Source: an uncultured Muribaculaceae bacterium (GTDB taxonomy: Bacteria > Bacteroidota > Bacteroidia > Bacteroidales > Muribaculaceae). Taken from it: a stretch of 29,572 bases of DNA. The stretch spans positions 1 through 29,572 of the forward strand of contig CAJUDL010000043.1 of the NCBI GenBank assembly GCA_910585285.1, written 5' to 3'. Made by a program: the position numbers and the translations under genes. Under the pieces are notes generated by a model. It made no database searches, was not told the origin of the DNA, and saw nothing but the letters and a program-made list of their open reading frames with translations. This document shows positions 8,019-15,848 of the stretch, one piece after another (within the stretch, counting starts at the first letter, position 1; the number at the start of each line of letters is the position of its first letter).

Positions 8019-9025
8019 AAAAGATTCTTATTATTTGCATATTGATCTGTTGTATTCCAAAGCTCTCAAGCTTCTATGCAACAGCGGGTAATTTAATTTC
8101 CCGTGCCGTGTCATCCCAAGGTGTAGAATATGATATTGAGGATACTTTCTCGGATCCAAAAGAACTACAGTTTTCACTGATAGACAGAAAAATGTCAGGA
8201 GAATGGAAGATGTGGGCAAAATTAAAAAATAATTCATATGAACTGTTATATTGCACTACCAATAAAGATGGAAACTTTAGCTTTATCCCTGATGATATCA
8301 GTTGGCCAGGAGCATATTATCGCGAACATATATATGATATGAATCTTGACAGGTTCATATCTCCTCTGAAAATCGAATTTATTGCTGATAACGGTGCTAC
8401 TGATTCATTCGAAATAAAAATTGCTCTTATTCCTCAGCGACCTCGAATATCAGAAGTAGTTTTTAAATATGAATATAATTGGGAATGGGATGACATATAT
8501 CCCAACGGATGGTTTTCATTAAAAATCGAATCAAAAGGAGCTACACGCTATAATATGAACTATTCCAGAAGCCACCTGCATTCCCCACATGACGCACATA
8601 TGCTTTTTGAATATGAACAGAGCTTTGACTATACACCAACAGGGACAATTGGCTATGACGCTGATTGGGGAGAATATATCTGCTTTGATGCGATCAATAA
8701 ATATGGAGCCGTGCGGAGCGACACCATATGTACTACATCATATATAACCGATAAGAAAATATTGGATAGAATTGAGGAATTAAAAAAACAGAGTATTATA
8801 AAATATTCCATATTATCCGAGTCTGACTATTCGTATCATGGCAATATATTATCTTTCAGCAAACCGATGAAAGACATTTCAGTCTACACATCCGATGGTA
8901 TTCTTGCAAAATATTCATCTGAAATAAACGAAATAAATCTTGAAGAACTAACTTCCGGAGTATATATTATAAAATATATTGATAATACTTACAACACTAA
9001 AACTATAAAACTATATAAAAAATGA
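8015..9025 (+). CDS. Secreted Ig-like protein related to the flanking pseudo-proteases
   Basis: 336 aa with a signal peptide (KKILIICILICCIPKLSSFYATA). It lacks the protease fold but repeats the C-terminal half of both neighbours: WKMWAKLKNNSYELL, then FEIKIALIPQRPRISEVVF and ICFDAINKYGAVRS, which parallel FKIYFELKPLIESVEV and IDFVATNKYGRSS in the upstream protein. The C-terminus (ISVYTSDGILAKYSSEINEI, then LTSGVYIIKYIDN) is a T9SS-like sorting tail. It overlaps both neighbours by 4 bp (ATGA at 8015 and 9022), so the three are translationally coupled and probably made in fixed ratio. The function is unknown. It could be a duplicated binding arm that lost the protease domain. Confidence 0.7.
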   Translation: MKKILIICILICCIPKLSSFYATAGNLISRAVSSQGVEYDIEDTFSDPKELQFSLIDRKMSGEWKMWAKLKNNSYELLYCTTNKDGNFSFIPDDISWPGAYYREHIYDMNLDRFISPLKIEFIADNGATDSFEIKIALIPQRPRISEVVFKYEYNWEWDDIYPNGWFSLKIESKGATRYNMNYSRSHLHSPHDAHMLFEYEQSFDYTPTGTIGYDADWGEYICFDAINKYGAVRSDTICTTSYITDKKILDRIEELKKQSIIKYSILSESDYSYHGNILSFSKPMKDISVYTSDGILAKYSSEINEINLEELTSGVYIIKYIDNTYNTKTIKLYKK

Positions 9026-11073
9026 AAGCATTTATAACACTTATAATCGTAGCAACGTGCGCATTAGTCGCATCTGCTCAACAAACAGATACAATAGTTT
9101 GTGAGAATTATGCCACAGAGGTATTTAAAGGTGTAAATGTAACAATGCCTCAATACCGTGAAATAAACAGCGGCTCAAAGTTCATAATCAGGTATGAAGG
9201 TATTTGGACTGAAGAAATGACAGGAGCATTTGAATATGCAGTAAAGATGTGGGAGGAAGTTCTTCCCACGACCCTTCCTATTAATATGGTGGCAAAAGTT
9301 AAAACAATTAGAGGGTCTCAAAAAGTCTTATCAAGAGTTACGTATCCAACTCATAATTTCAATGGCAATTTTGTTAGTAGTTTCGCCACGCCATATACAA
9401 TGTTAAAAAGAGTCGTATTCATCGAACATCACAGAAGTTTTAAAGAAAGATTTAATGACGAAATAACTGATACAAATATATTCAATGACGATGACATAAC
9501 CATAGAATTCAATAAAGATATGTTAGATGAATTTTCCTATTCTCTTGACGGAGATCCCCAAAGTGATAAATATGATTTTGTCACTGTCGCGCTGAGAGAC
9601 ATCGCCCTTGGACTTGGATTCGCTACAAATTTTGCCGCTAAACCTTTAGAAAATAAAATGATATTCACGAATGCCAGATTCACACCTTATGAATCTTTAA
9701 TCATGGAGTCTATAAATTCAAACGATCCATACACTGCATATCAGAATGCAACTTCAGGGCAGCTTACTGTAAATCTTAGGGATGAAGGCGCAGTTAAATT
9801 TGGAGAATTATCCGTATACGCCCCTGAAAACTGGGAAAACGGTCTATCTCTAAAATATATGATACCGGATGATGATAACAATCTGACCAAACTCTTGACG
9901 TATGATTTTGGCAAAGGATATATTATGAGAGATCTCTCCGGTGTTGATTGGAACAAACTATTTACAGCCGCACTAAATTGGAGGACTGAGATTCGTGTCG
10001 GAGCCAATGGAGGATCTATCAAAGAAAATGGCTATTCTAACGACATATTACCCTACAAGGGATCTGTGACGTTAGGATTTGATTCAAATCCTACACGTGG
10101 TGAAGATAGCGATGAACACGAGAGCTCAGATATTTATTTGACAGACAATCAAATTTCTGAAATGACAGCATCCTTTAGTTCAAATATACTTGACGATTAT
10201 TGCAAACCATTCAATCTGTTTTGTCCTAATGGTCCTGGATCGACAGATGTACGGGGGATATCCTTATGTGCTCTTCTAAAAAATGGGAAATGGGATCAAT
10301 TATATTATCAATTCCATACTATGGGAAATATGTCGATTACACTGAATATAGATGAACTCCCGTTGCATTATTCCGAAAATGAGTATGCAAGAGGCACGAC
10401 TGGGGGATTAAGATACCGACTATCTCAATGTTCTGGAGAATATGACAACATCTATGGCGTTCCATCATACCACTATAAAACAAAATACTTCACTCGAGAC
10501 TTCACACCTCAAAAAGCAGTTATCAAATATTCTAAACCTTACATACCTAAATTGGCAGAATATCATGATATATCTTCTCAAAGTGATGAATACTTCATTG
10601 ACGCAATGATTGGGATTAGAAATATTGAAGGAACTGAAAAAATTATTGTTGAACAACTGGAAGATGGTGAAGAACTGCCTTTTGAATATGATGTAACAGA
10701 TTTCAGAGATGGTTACTTCATAGCCAATTTAGACAGAGAATGCACAACACAAATGAATGTAATCAGTATTAACAAGAATGGTTCTTCAAAAAGCGAAGTC
10801 ATTACAATACCGCCACTTGGATATCCTGATAAGAATATCACATTTAGCAAAAATGGAGACTTAATAACCATTAATGGCATACCGTCGAGAGCTTTTGAAA
10901 CCGGAAATTTAATAGGCTGCATAACTGGCATTTATGGCAATTTGTCTTATTTCTCATTTGCCACTTTTAAAAATGGAGCCATTGATATAAGCAAACTTTC
11001 ACCTGGTTATTATCAGTTGGAATTAAGACATGGAAATAATAATATCTTAGGTCACTATAGATTCAAAAAATAA
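9022..11073 (+). CDS. Secreted pseudo-metalloprotease with T9SS-like tail (larger paralogue)
   Basis: 683 aa with a signal peptide ending in ASAQ. Residues about 55-330 carry the same metalloprotease plan as the gene two upstream: FEYAVKMWEEVLPTTLPI, ITIEFNKDM, YSLDGDPQSDKYDFVTVA and then LRDIALGLGF at 191-200. Active relatives have LHELGHGLGF there, so H, E and H are replaced by R192, D193 and L196 while the surrounding framework is kept. A beta domain follows (GISLCALLKNGKWDQLYYQF parallels the neighbours), then an Ig-like domain (residues about 520-620) and a T9SS-like tail ending in FKK. The start overlaps the previous stop. The TAA stop at 11071-11073 is directly followed, in the same frame, by an LRR-protein tail. 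Composition is AT-rich. Confidence 0.75.
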   Translation: MKAFITLIIVATCALVASAQQTDTIVCENYATEVFKGVNVTMPQYREINSGSKFIIRYEGIWTEEMTGAFEYAVKMWEEVLPTTLPINMVAKVKTIRGSQKVLSRVTYPTHNFNGNFVSSFATPYTMLKRVVFIEHHRSFKERFNDEITDTNIFNDDDITIEFNKDMLDEFSYSLDGDPQSDKYDFVTVALRDIALGLGFATNFAAKPLENKMIFTNARFTPYESLIMESINSNDPYTAYQNATSGQLTVNLRDEGAVKFGELSVYAPENWENGLSLKYMIPDDDNNLTKLLTYDFGKGYIMRDLSGVDWNKLFTAALNWRTEIRVGANGGSIKENGYSNDILPYKGSVTLGFDSNPTRGEDSDEHESSDIYLTDNQISEMTASFSSNILDDYCKPFNLFCPNGPGSTDVRGISLCALLKNGKWDQLYYQFHTMGNMSITLNIDELPLHYSENEYARGTTGGLRYRLSQCSGEYDNIYGVPSYHYKTKYFTRDFTPQKAVIKYSKPYIPKLAEYHDISSQSDEYFIDAMIGIRNIEGTEKIIVEQLEDGEELPFEYDVTDFRDGYFIANLDRECTTQMNVISINKNGSSKSEVITIPPLGYPDKNITFSKNGDLITINGIPSRAFETGNLIGCITGIYGNLSYFSFATFKNGAIDISKLSPGYYQLELRHGNNNILGHYRFKK

Positions 11074-11454
11074 GATATAGTTAAAAATTTCTATTATTAC
11101 GCATTCAACAACGACACACCAAGAGACATACCTGTATATGTGCCGGATGAATCGGTAAAGGATTATAAAAATGTATTAGGATGGGATTATTTCACAAATA
11201 TACTTCCAAAGGGCTCGATGTCCGGTATCAACAACGTGGAAATGAGTCAACAAGCTACGGTAGCTGTAAACGGCGATCGTATCAGAGTCGTTACTCCCGA
11301 AGAGAGTAGTTTCCAGACGGTTCACATCTCATCCATCGCCGGAATCGGAATCTATTCAGGTGAAGTCTGTGGAGAATTTGTTTCGGAACCTCTTGCCTCC
11401 GGCATCTATGTAGTGAAATGCGGCACACAGACCCATAAACTTATGGTTCGCTGA
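11074..11454 (+). pseudogene. Orphan C-terminal tail of a BspA-like LRR surface protein
   Basis: The reading frame from 11074 to the TGA at 11452-11454 has no ATG start and no signal peptide; the first possible start is GTG at 11140, inside the conserved part. The translated text PRDIPVYVPDESVKDYKNVL and GWDYFTNILP is typical of the last BspA-type leucine-rich repeat, and the rest (VNGDRIRVVTPEESSFQTVH, then LASGIYVVKCGTQTHKLMV) is a T9SS-like sorting tail. The upstream repeats are absent. Composition returns to the host level here, unlike the AT-rich genes before it. It reads as the stump of a resident gene cut by arrival of the upstream block. It is in frame with the stop codon of the previous gene, so stop readthrough would fuse them. 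Confidence 0.65.
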
Positions 11455-11494
11455 TATAATTAAAGAATTATTTCCGTAATTGGGAATAATTCAC

Positions 11495-11502
11495 TAATTT
11501 TG
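11495..11502 (+). promoter_or_regulatory. -7 box of fabD
   Basis: TAATTTTG matches TAnnTTTG and is followed by GC. Initiation would fall near 11508, inside the hairpin at 11504-11534. No clear TTTG -33 box is seen at the right distance. Confidence 0.5.
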
Positions 11503-11503
11503 C

Positions 11504-11534
11504 GGACGGAAATGACTCAGAGTCATTTCCGTCC
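11504..11534 (+). terminator. 14-bp perfect hairpin between promoter and fabD
   Basis: GGACGGAAATGACT (11504-11517) pairs exactly with 11521-11534 around a CAG loop, and ATATTTTTTG follows. The layout is that of an intrinsic terminator for transcripts from the left. Because a -7 box ends at 11502, the same hairpin may form the extreme 5' end of the fabD mRNA. Confidence 0.6.
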
Positions 11535-11570
11535 ATATTTTTTGAATAACAAAAAATTATTATAACAGGA

Positions 11571-12449
11571 ATGAAAGCTTATGTATTCCCGGGCCAGGGT
11601 GCCCAGTTTGTCGGCATGGGCAAAGACCTTTACGACAACAATCCCGAAGCAAAAGAGTATTTCGAAAAAGCCAATGATATCTTAGGCTTCCGTATCACCG
11701 ACCTGATGTTTGAAGGCACAGAGGATGATCTGAAGCAGACAAAAGTAACTCAGCCTGCAATCTTCCTCCACAGTGTACTTCTCGCTAAGAGCCTCGGTGA
11801 CGAGTTCAAGCCCGATATGGTTGCGGGGCATAGCCTTGGCGAATTCTCCGCACTCGTGGCAGCTGGTGCCCTCAGCTTTGAAGAGGGTCTGAAGCTCGTG
11901 TCAAAACGTGCTCACGCCATGCAGAAGGCTTGCGAACTTCGCCCCTCCACGATGGCAGCCGTCCTCGCTCTCCCCGATGAGAAAGTAGAGGAACTCTGCG
12001 CAGAGGTTGACGATATTGTCGCTCCCGCCAACTACAACTGCCCCGGACAGGTGGTTATCTCCGGCACAATGGAGGGTATCGATGCAGCTTGCGAGAAGAT
12101 GCTCGCCGCCGGTGCAAAACGCGCAATGAAGCTTAAGGTGGGTGGTGCATTCCACAGCCCTCTCATGCAGCCCGCACAGGAAGAACTTGCTGAAGCTATC
12201 GCAGAGGCTAAGTTCAGCACTCCTGTATGCCCCGTATACCAGAATGTTGACGGCAAGCCCCACACTGATCCCGAAGAGATCAAAGCCAACCTCATCAAAC
12301 AGCTCACAGCTCCCGTGCGCTGGACATATGACGTAGAGGCAATGATTGCCGACGGCGCTGACGAGTTTATCGAGCTCGGTCCTGGCGCAGTGCTCCAGGG
12401 TCTTGTGAAGAAAATCAACCGCGAAGTCACCACTTCCGGGAAACAGTAA
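11571..12449 (+). CDS. fabD: Malonyl-CoA:ACP transacylase
   Basis: FabD loads malonyl groups from CoA onto acyl carrier protein for type II fatty acid synthesis in the cytoplasm. It is 292 aa, the normal size. Visible are the N-terminal FPGQGAQFVGMG (Q9/Q12 region), the nucleophile elbow AGHSLGEFSA with catalytic S88, the substrate-binding arginine in SKRAHAMQ (R113), NYNCPGQVVISG, and the active-site histidine in GGAFHSPLM (H195). The C-terminal FIELGPGAVLQGLVKKI is typical. It stands alone rather than in a fab cluster. Composition is clearly more GC-rich than the genes at 4500-11070. The ATG at 11571 starts at the conserved N-terminus. Confidence 0.98.
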   Translation: MKAYVFPGQGAQFVGMGKDLYDNNPEAKEYFEKANDILGFRITDLMFEGTEDDLKQTKVTQPAIFLHSVLLAKSLGDEFKPDMVAGHSLGEFSALVAAGALSFEEGLKLVSKRAHAMQKACELRPSTMAAVLALPDEKVEELCAEVDDIVAPANYNCPGQVVISGTMEGIDAACEKMLAAGAKRAMKLKVGGAFHSPLMQPAQEELAEAIAEAKFSTPVCPVYQNVDGKPHTDPEEIKANLIKQLTAPVRWTYDVEAMIADGADEFIELGPGAVLQGLVKKINREVTTSGKQ

Positions 12450-12461
12450 TAAATAATGTGG

Positions 12462-12537
12462 AATGTTAAATGTGAAATGTGTAATGGAATCGACACAAAT
12501 ATTTGAATTTCGATTCAAACATTTAACATTTAACATT
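12462..12537. repeat. Imperfect palindrome of short AT-rich repeats
   Basis: Bases 12462-12480 pair with 12519-12537 at 18 of 19 positions, and GAATCG/CGATTC (12487-12492, 12511-12516) pair inside. The right side continues as near-tandem 7-mers of the ATTTAAC type to about 12550. It fills the fabD-asd spacer. It could terminate fabD, but it lacks a T-run on the correct side and may be a miniature dispersed repeat. Confidence 0.6.
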
Positions 12538-12559
12538 CAACATTAAACATTAATCTGAA

Positions 12560-13579
12560 ATGAACATTGCAATTGTTGGAGCAAGTGGTGCTGTAGGTCA
12601 GGAATTCCTGCGCGTCCTTGACGAGCAGAATTTTCCTATCGACAACATGCGCCTCTTCGGCTCCAAGCGAAGCGCCGGAAGCTCGCGCACATTCCGCGGC
12701 AAAGAGTATGTGATTGAAGAATTGACCCACGATTCCGATTTCTCCGGCATCGACATCGCATTCACTTCTGCCGGTGCTTCCACCTCCAAGGAGTTTGCCG
12801 AGGTCATCACGCGCCATGGCGCACTGATGATCGACAACAGCTCAGCATTCCGCATGGACGATGACGTGCCCTTGGTTGTGCCGGAAGTAAACGGAGAGGA
12901 TGCACTGGTTCGTCCGCGCAATATCATCGGTAATCCAAACTGCACCACTATCCAGATGGTGGTGGCATTGAAACCGATCGACAATCTCAGCCATATCCGC
13001 CGCGTGCGTGTTGCCACATATCAGGCAGCCAGCGGTGCAGGAGCGGCAGCAATGGAGGAACTTAAGGTGCAGACAGCGCAGTTAAGCCGAGGCGAAGAAC
13101 CGACTGTGGAGAAATTCAAATACCAGTTGGCGTTCAACGTCATTCCTCATGTGGATGTTTTCACTGAAAACGACTACACCAAAGAGGAGATGAAGATGTT
13201 TAACGAGACGCGCAAGATAATGCACTCCGACATCCGCGTTTCCGCCACATGTGTTCGCGTACCGGTGCTCCGTGCCCACAGCGAGGCAATTTGGGTTGAG
13301 ACAGAATCTCCCCTGAGCTGCGAGGCTGTGCGCAAGGCATTCGAAGAAGCTCCTGGTCTGGTGGTAATGGAAGAGAAAAACGGAGAGAAATTCTATCCCA
13401 TGCCACTACATATCGCCGACAAGGATCCTGTCTACGTCGGAAGACTTCGCAAAGACCTTTGCGACGACTGCGGACTCAGTTTCTGGGTCGTAGGAGACCA
13501 GATAAAGAAAGGCGCCGCCCTCAACGCTGTGCAGATCGCACAGTGGCTTTTAGCACACGATCCTAAATTTGCTATATAA
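12560..13579 (+). CDS. asd: Aspartate-semialdehyde dehydrogenase
   Basis: This enzyme reduces aspartyl phosphate to aspartate semialdehyde with NADPH, feeding lysine/diaminopimelate, threonine and methionine synthesis. 339 aa, full length. The NADP-binding GASGAVGQEFLRVL is at 7-20, the catalytic cysteine is C128 in IIGNPNCTT, SGAGAAAMEEL follows at about 158-168, and the active-site histidine is H240 in VPVLRAHSEAIWVE. The C-terminal WVVGDQIKKGAALNAVQIAQ is the family ending. The ATG starts immediately at the conserved MNIAIVGASG. A strong terminator follows, so it is either monocistronic or the end of a fabD-asd unit. Confidence 0.98.
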   Translation: MNIAIVGASGAVGQEFLRVLDEQNFPIDNMRLFGSKRSAGSSRTFRGKEYVIEELTHDSDFSGIDIAFTSAGASTSKEFAEVITRHGALMIDNSSAFRMDDDVPLVVPEVNGEDALVRPRNIIGNPNCTTIQMVVALKPIDNLSHIRRVRVATYQAASGAGAAAMEELKVQTAQLSRGEEPTVEKFKYQLAFNVIPHVDVFTENDYTKEEMKMFNETRKIMHSDIRVSATCVRVPVLRAHSEAIWVETESPLSCEAVRKAFEEAPGLVVMEEKNGEKFYPMPLHIADKDPVYVGRLRKDLCDDCGLSFWVVGDQIKKGAALNAVQIAQWLLAHDPKFAI

Positions 13580-13587
13580 CTTTCAAT

Positions 13588-13605
13588 AACACATATATAT
13601 GTGTT
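13588..13605. repeat. 18-bp perfect palindrome
   Basis: AACACATATATATGTGTT lies between the asd stop and the terminator. It could be a protein-binding site or an extra mRNA end hairpin. Nothing more can be read from it. Confidence 0.5.
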
Positions 13606-13610
13606 AAAAA

Positions 13611-13643
13611 ACTCCGTACTGCTGGTCAGCACGGAGTTTTTTT
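13611..13643 (+). terminator. Intrinsic terminator of asd
   Basis: ACTCCGT (13611-13617) pairs with ACGGAGT (13631-13637), with further CTG/CAG pairing inside, followed by seven T. A matching A-run precedes the stem, so it can work in both directions. Confidence 0.9.
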
Positions 13644-13658
13644 AACAAAAAGAAAATA

Positions 13659-13693
13659 TTTGTAGTTTTTTTTAATAATTATTTGTATCTTTG
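13659..13693 (+). promoter_or_regulatory. Promoter of the CHASE2-caspase locus
   Basis: TTTG at 13659-13662, a 23-nt AT-rich spacer, and TATCTTTG at 13686-13693 fit the Bacteroidetes consensus. Initiation near 13700 would give a leader of about 120 nt that contains the C9 tract at 13782-13790. Confidence 0.65.
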
Positions 13694-13781
13694 CACTCAT
13701 TCAATTGGATTCAACCATAAAAGATTATATTACATATCATATAATACATAACACTTATTACTTCTTTAATTAGACATATTA

Positions 13782-13790
13782 CCCCCCCCC
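13782..13790 (+). repeat. C9 mononucleotide tract in the leader
   Basis: Nine consecutive C in an otherwise AT-rich leader, 27 bp upstream of the first plausible start of the CHASE2 gene. Tracts of this length slip readily during replication. Confidence 0.9.
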
Positions 13791-13817
13791 GATTTTAAAT
13801 TCCTAATAATCAAGACA

Positions 13818-14945
13818 TTGGGAATAACAATCCTTGCGTTTGCACTTTCCGTGGCTTTAGCCGCCCCTTTCTCGGCATCTACTTCCGCAATATTCTCCTC
13901 TCCCGAGAAAAATGATTTCACACTTTCGGATATATACGCACAAATTGCAAATGATCGTGCAGTCAGAAAATTGGACGACCGAATAGCCATTCTTGACATT
14001 GGTCACGGAGGAAGAGAAGAAATCGCGGAAATGCTTGAAATATTGACTTTATGCGGACCCTCAGCCATCGGACTGGATGTTAACTTTGAAGAAGCACGAG
14101 AAAACGACAACCGTCTTCTAAACGCAATATCGAATGCTCCTGAATTAGTATTGCCTTTAGGAGTAACAGCAATAGGCAACAGTTTTAAAATTTCCGACAA
14201 ACCATTTTTCTACGATTCAATAAAAAATCCCTCATATGGGGTAATCAATCTGACCACACTCTCAGGGAAAGGCAATATTAGGGAGTTTACTGTGAATTTT
14301 CCTATGGCAAACGGAGAAGAAAGTCCTTCTTTTGTCACCGCTCTCCTTGGCAAAATAGCTCCAGATATAAAAGACGAGCTTCTAAGGCGCGGCAGACGCA
14401 ACGAAATATCCGCCTATCATTCAAGAGAATACAATATATATGATTTAAATGATCTCCTTGAGGCTCCTGAAAAATTCACAGATAAGGTTGTGCTCATAGG
14501 AGCCCTTGACGATGCATCGGACATGCATGCCACTCCAATAAATTCCTATATGCCCGGAGTGATGATCCATGCCCACGCCCTCTCCACCGCTCTTGACCGA
14601 GACTGGTACATATCACTGCCGAAATGGGCAGACTATCTAATAGCCTTCGTATTGTGTTTCCTCATTATTCTCGCCACGGTGGGGATTCGCAACGGAATCA
14701 GAGGATTGTTAGTAAGGATATTGCAGGTCATCCTTGCATATGCCGCCGTGAGAATAGTATATTCGCTTTTCATCGACAATCATGTGATCTGTAATTTCTC
14801 CACTACCCTCCTCATGATTGCTTTCGGATTGTTTGCAGTTGATATATGGAATGGAATCGCCTCACTCATAAACCTAACTTCACGACAAATAAAATCACTT
14901 AAAAATAAAAAGAATAAAAATTTGACATGCGAAAATTTATTTTAA
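13818..14945 (+). CDS. CHASE2-domain membrane sensor
   Basis: 375 aa as drawn. A first hydrophobic segment (ITILAFALSVALAAPF) is followed by an extracytoplasmic CHASE2 domain (about 45-265): LDDRIAILDIG, EILTLCGPSAIGLDVNFEE, ELVLPLGV, FTDKVVLIGALDDASDMHATPI and MPGVMIHAHALSTALD are typical. Two or three membrane helices end the protein (about 275-355). No kinase, cyclase or other output domain is attached, so the signal must pass to a partner. The start is uncertain: there is no ATG. TTG at 13818 is the only standard alternative start, but the frame is open back to a TAA at 13767-13769, and the text just upstream (KFLIIKTLG) also looks like a leader peptide. It overlaps the next gene by 19 bp, which implies co-expression. 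Confidence 0.75.
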   Translation: MGITILAFALSVALAAPFSASTSAIFSSPEKNDFTLSDIYAQIANDRAVRKLDDRIAILDIGHGGREEIAEMLEILTLCGPSAIGLDVNFEEARENDNRLLNAISNAPELVLPLGVTAIGNSFKISDKPFFYDSIKNPSYGVINLTTLSGKGNIREFTVNFPMANGEESPSFVTALLGKIAPDIKDELLRRGRRNEISAYHSREYNIYDLNDLLEAPEKFTDKVVLIGALDDASDMHATPINSYMPGVMIHAHALSTALDRDWYISLPKWADYLIAFVLCFLIILATVGIRNGIRGLLVRILQVILAYAAVRIVYSLFIDNHVICNFSTTLLMIAFGLFAVDIWNGIASLINLTSRQIKSLKNKKNKNLTCENLF

Positions 14946-15778
14946 TCATATTACTCTTGATGATTCCTTTATTTGCCGGAGCGCATTATTCGCTTCATTC
15001 CGTCACAGGGGATATCAAAATTGAAAGCGGCGGACGGCAATCTGTCGCTACAAAGGGCATGGCAGTTAAAGCGTCCGACTATATCATTATTCCTGCGGGA
15101 GGGAAAGTGGAAATATACAACGACCTCGACAAACGCATATACACTTCAACGGCAACAGGGAAATTTACCGTAACCCGTTTGATGATTGATGCACGCGGAG
15201 CGGCTGCCGATAATAGAGGTAATGTGGCTTCTCGATTGAGGTTCGGCAAAAAGGATTCTCCCGGTGACGAACGACTATATGTTGAAAAAGGGATGGTGAA
15301 AAGGTCTCTGGGGGTATATGATCCGGAAGGTGAAAAAATCGTGGCTGATCCCGGTGTTATCGCACGCCACATAGCTGCCAGAATTTCTTCGAAAGAGGGT
15401 TTCAATCCGGATAGCACGCCTGCAAAAATTGAAAAAGGGATACCGGAAAACGGAGGTATTCACTTTAAGGTGTGGAACACATTGGATTTCCCTATTTACT
15501 TCAATATAGTGAAAGTTACCAAAAAAGATGCCAAATATAAAATCAGCATCTCAGAAGTAGGACAACCGGCGGGAGTGTACGTTCTCTTGCCGGGTCAGAC
15601 AATTTCAAGAGAACACTTCATAGCCATTCCAGGCGATGAGATGCACCTGATGGTTATGACACATTCTCAATTCGATGTTGACGAGATGATTGAACAGCTG
15701 GAGTCAACCTTGAAAAAAGGCTCTATTTCCGATTCTCAACCTGAAACGGGAATGCCATTATACCTTATGAGCATATAA
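14927..15778 (+). CDS. FecR-like periplasmic protein with DUF4384-like end
   Basis: 283 aa with a signal peptide ending near AGAHY. Residues about 22-95 have the FecR beta-fold pattern: SLHSVTGDIKIESGGR, VKASDYIIIPAGGKVEIYND, TATGKFTV. FecR-type domains next to CHASE2 are a recurring pairing in bacterial sensory loci. The C-terminal half (GIHFKVWNTLDFPIYFNIVK, then GVYVLLPGQTISREHFIAIP and DEMHLMVMTHSQFDVDEM) resembles the DUF4384 style also seen two genes after the caspase gene's predecessor, in the protein at 20645-21526. Both domain calls are by pattern. It overlaps the CHASE2 gene end and is probably its direct partner outside the inner membrane. Confidence 0.6.
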   Translation: MRKFILIILLLMIPLFAGAHYSLHSVTGDIKIESGGRQSVATKGMAVKASDYIIIPAGGKVEIYNDLDKRIYTSTATGKFTVTRLMIDARGAAADNRGNVASRLRFGKKDSPGDERLYVEKGMVKRSLGVYDPEGEKIVADPGVIARHIAARISSKEGFNPDSTPAKIEKGIPENGGIHFKVWNTLDFPIYFNIVKVTKKDAKYKISISEVGQPAGVYVLLPGQTISREHFIAIPGDEMHLMVMTHSQFDVDEMIEQLESTLKKGSISDSQPETGMPLYLMSI

Positions 15779-15848
15779 TATTTCTAATGGATATCCGAAT
15801 ATCCTCAAATTGATATTTTTAAATATTAACATAATAACCTGACATTTC

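Noticed and set aside
11901..12536. Long open frame (211 codons) on the minus strand opposite fabD
   Set aside because: It is a shadow of the fabD codon pattern, with no signal, motif or promoter, while the plus-strand FabD motifs are complete.
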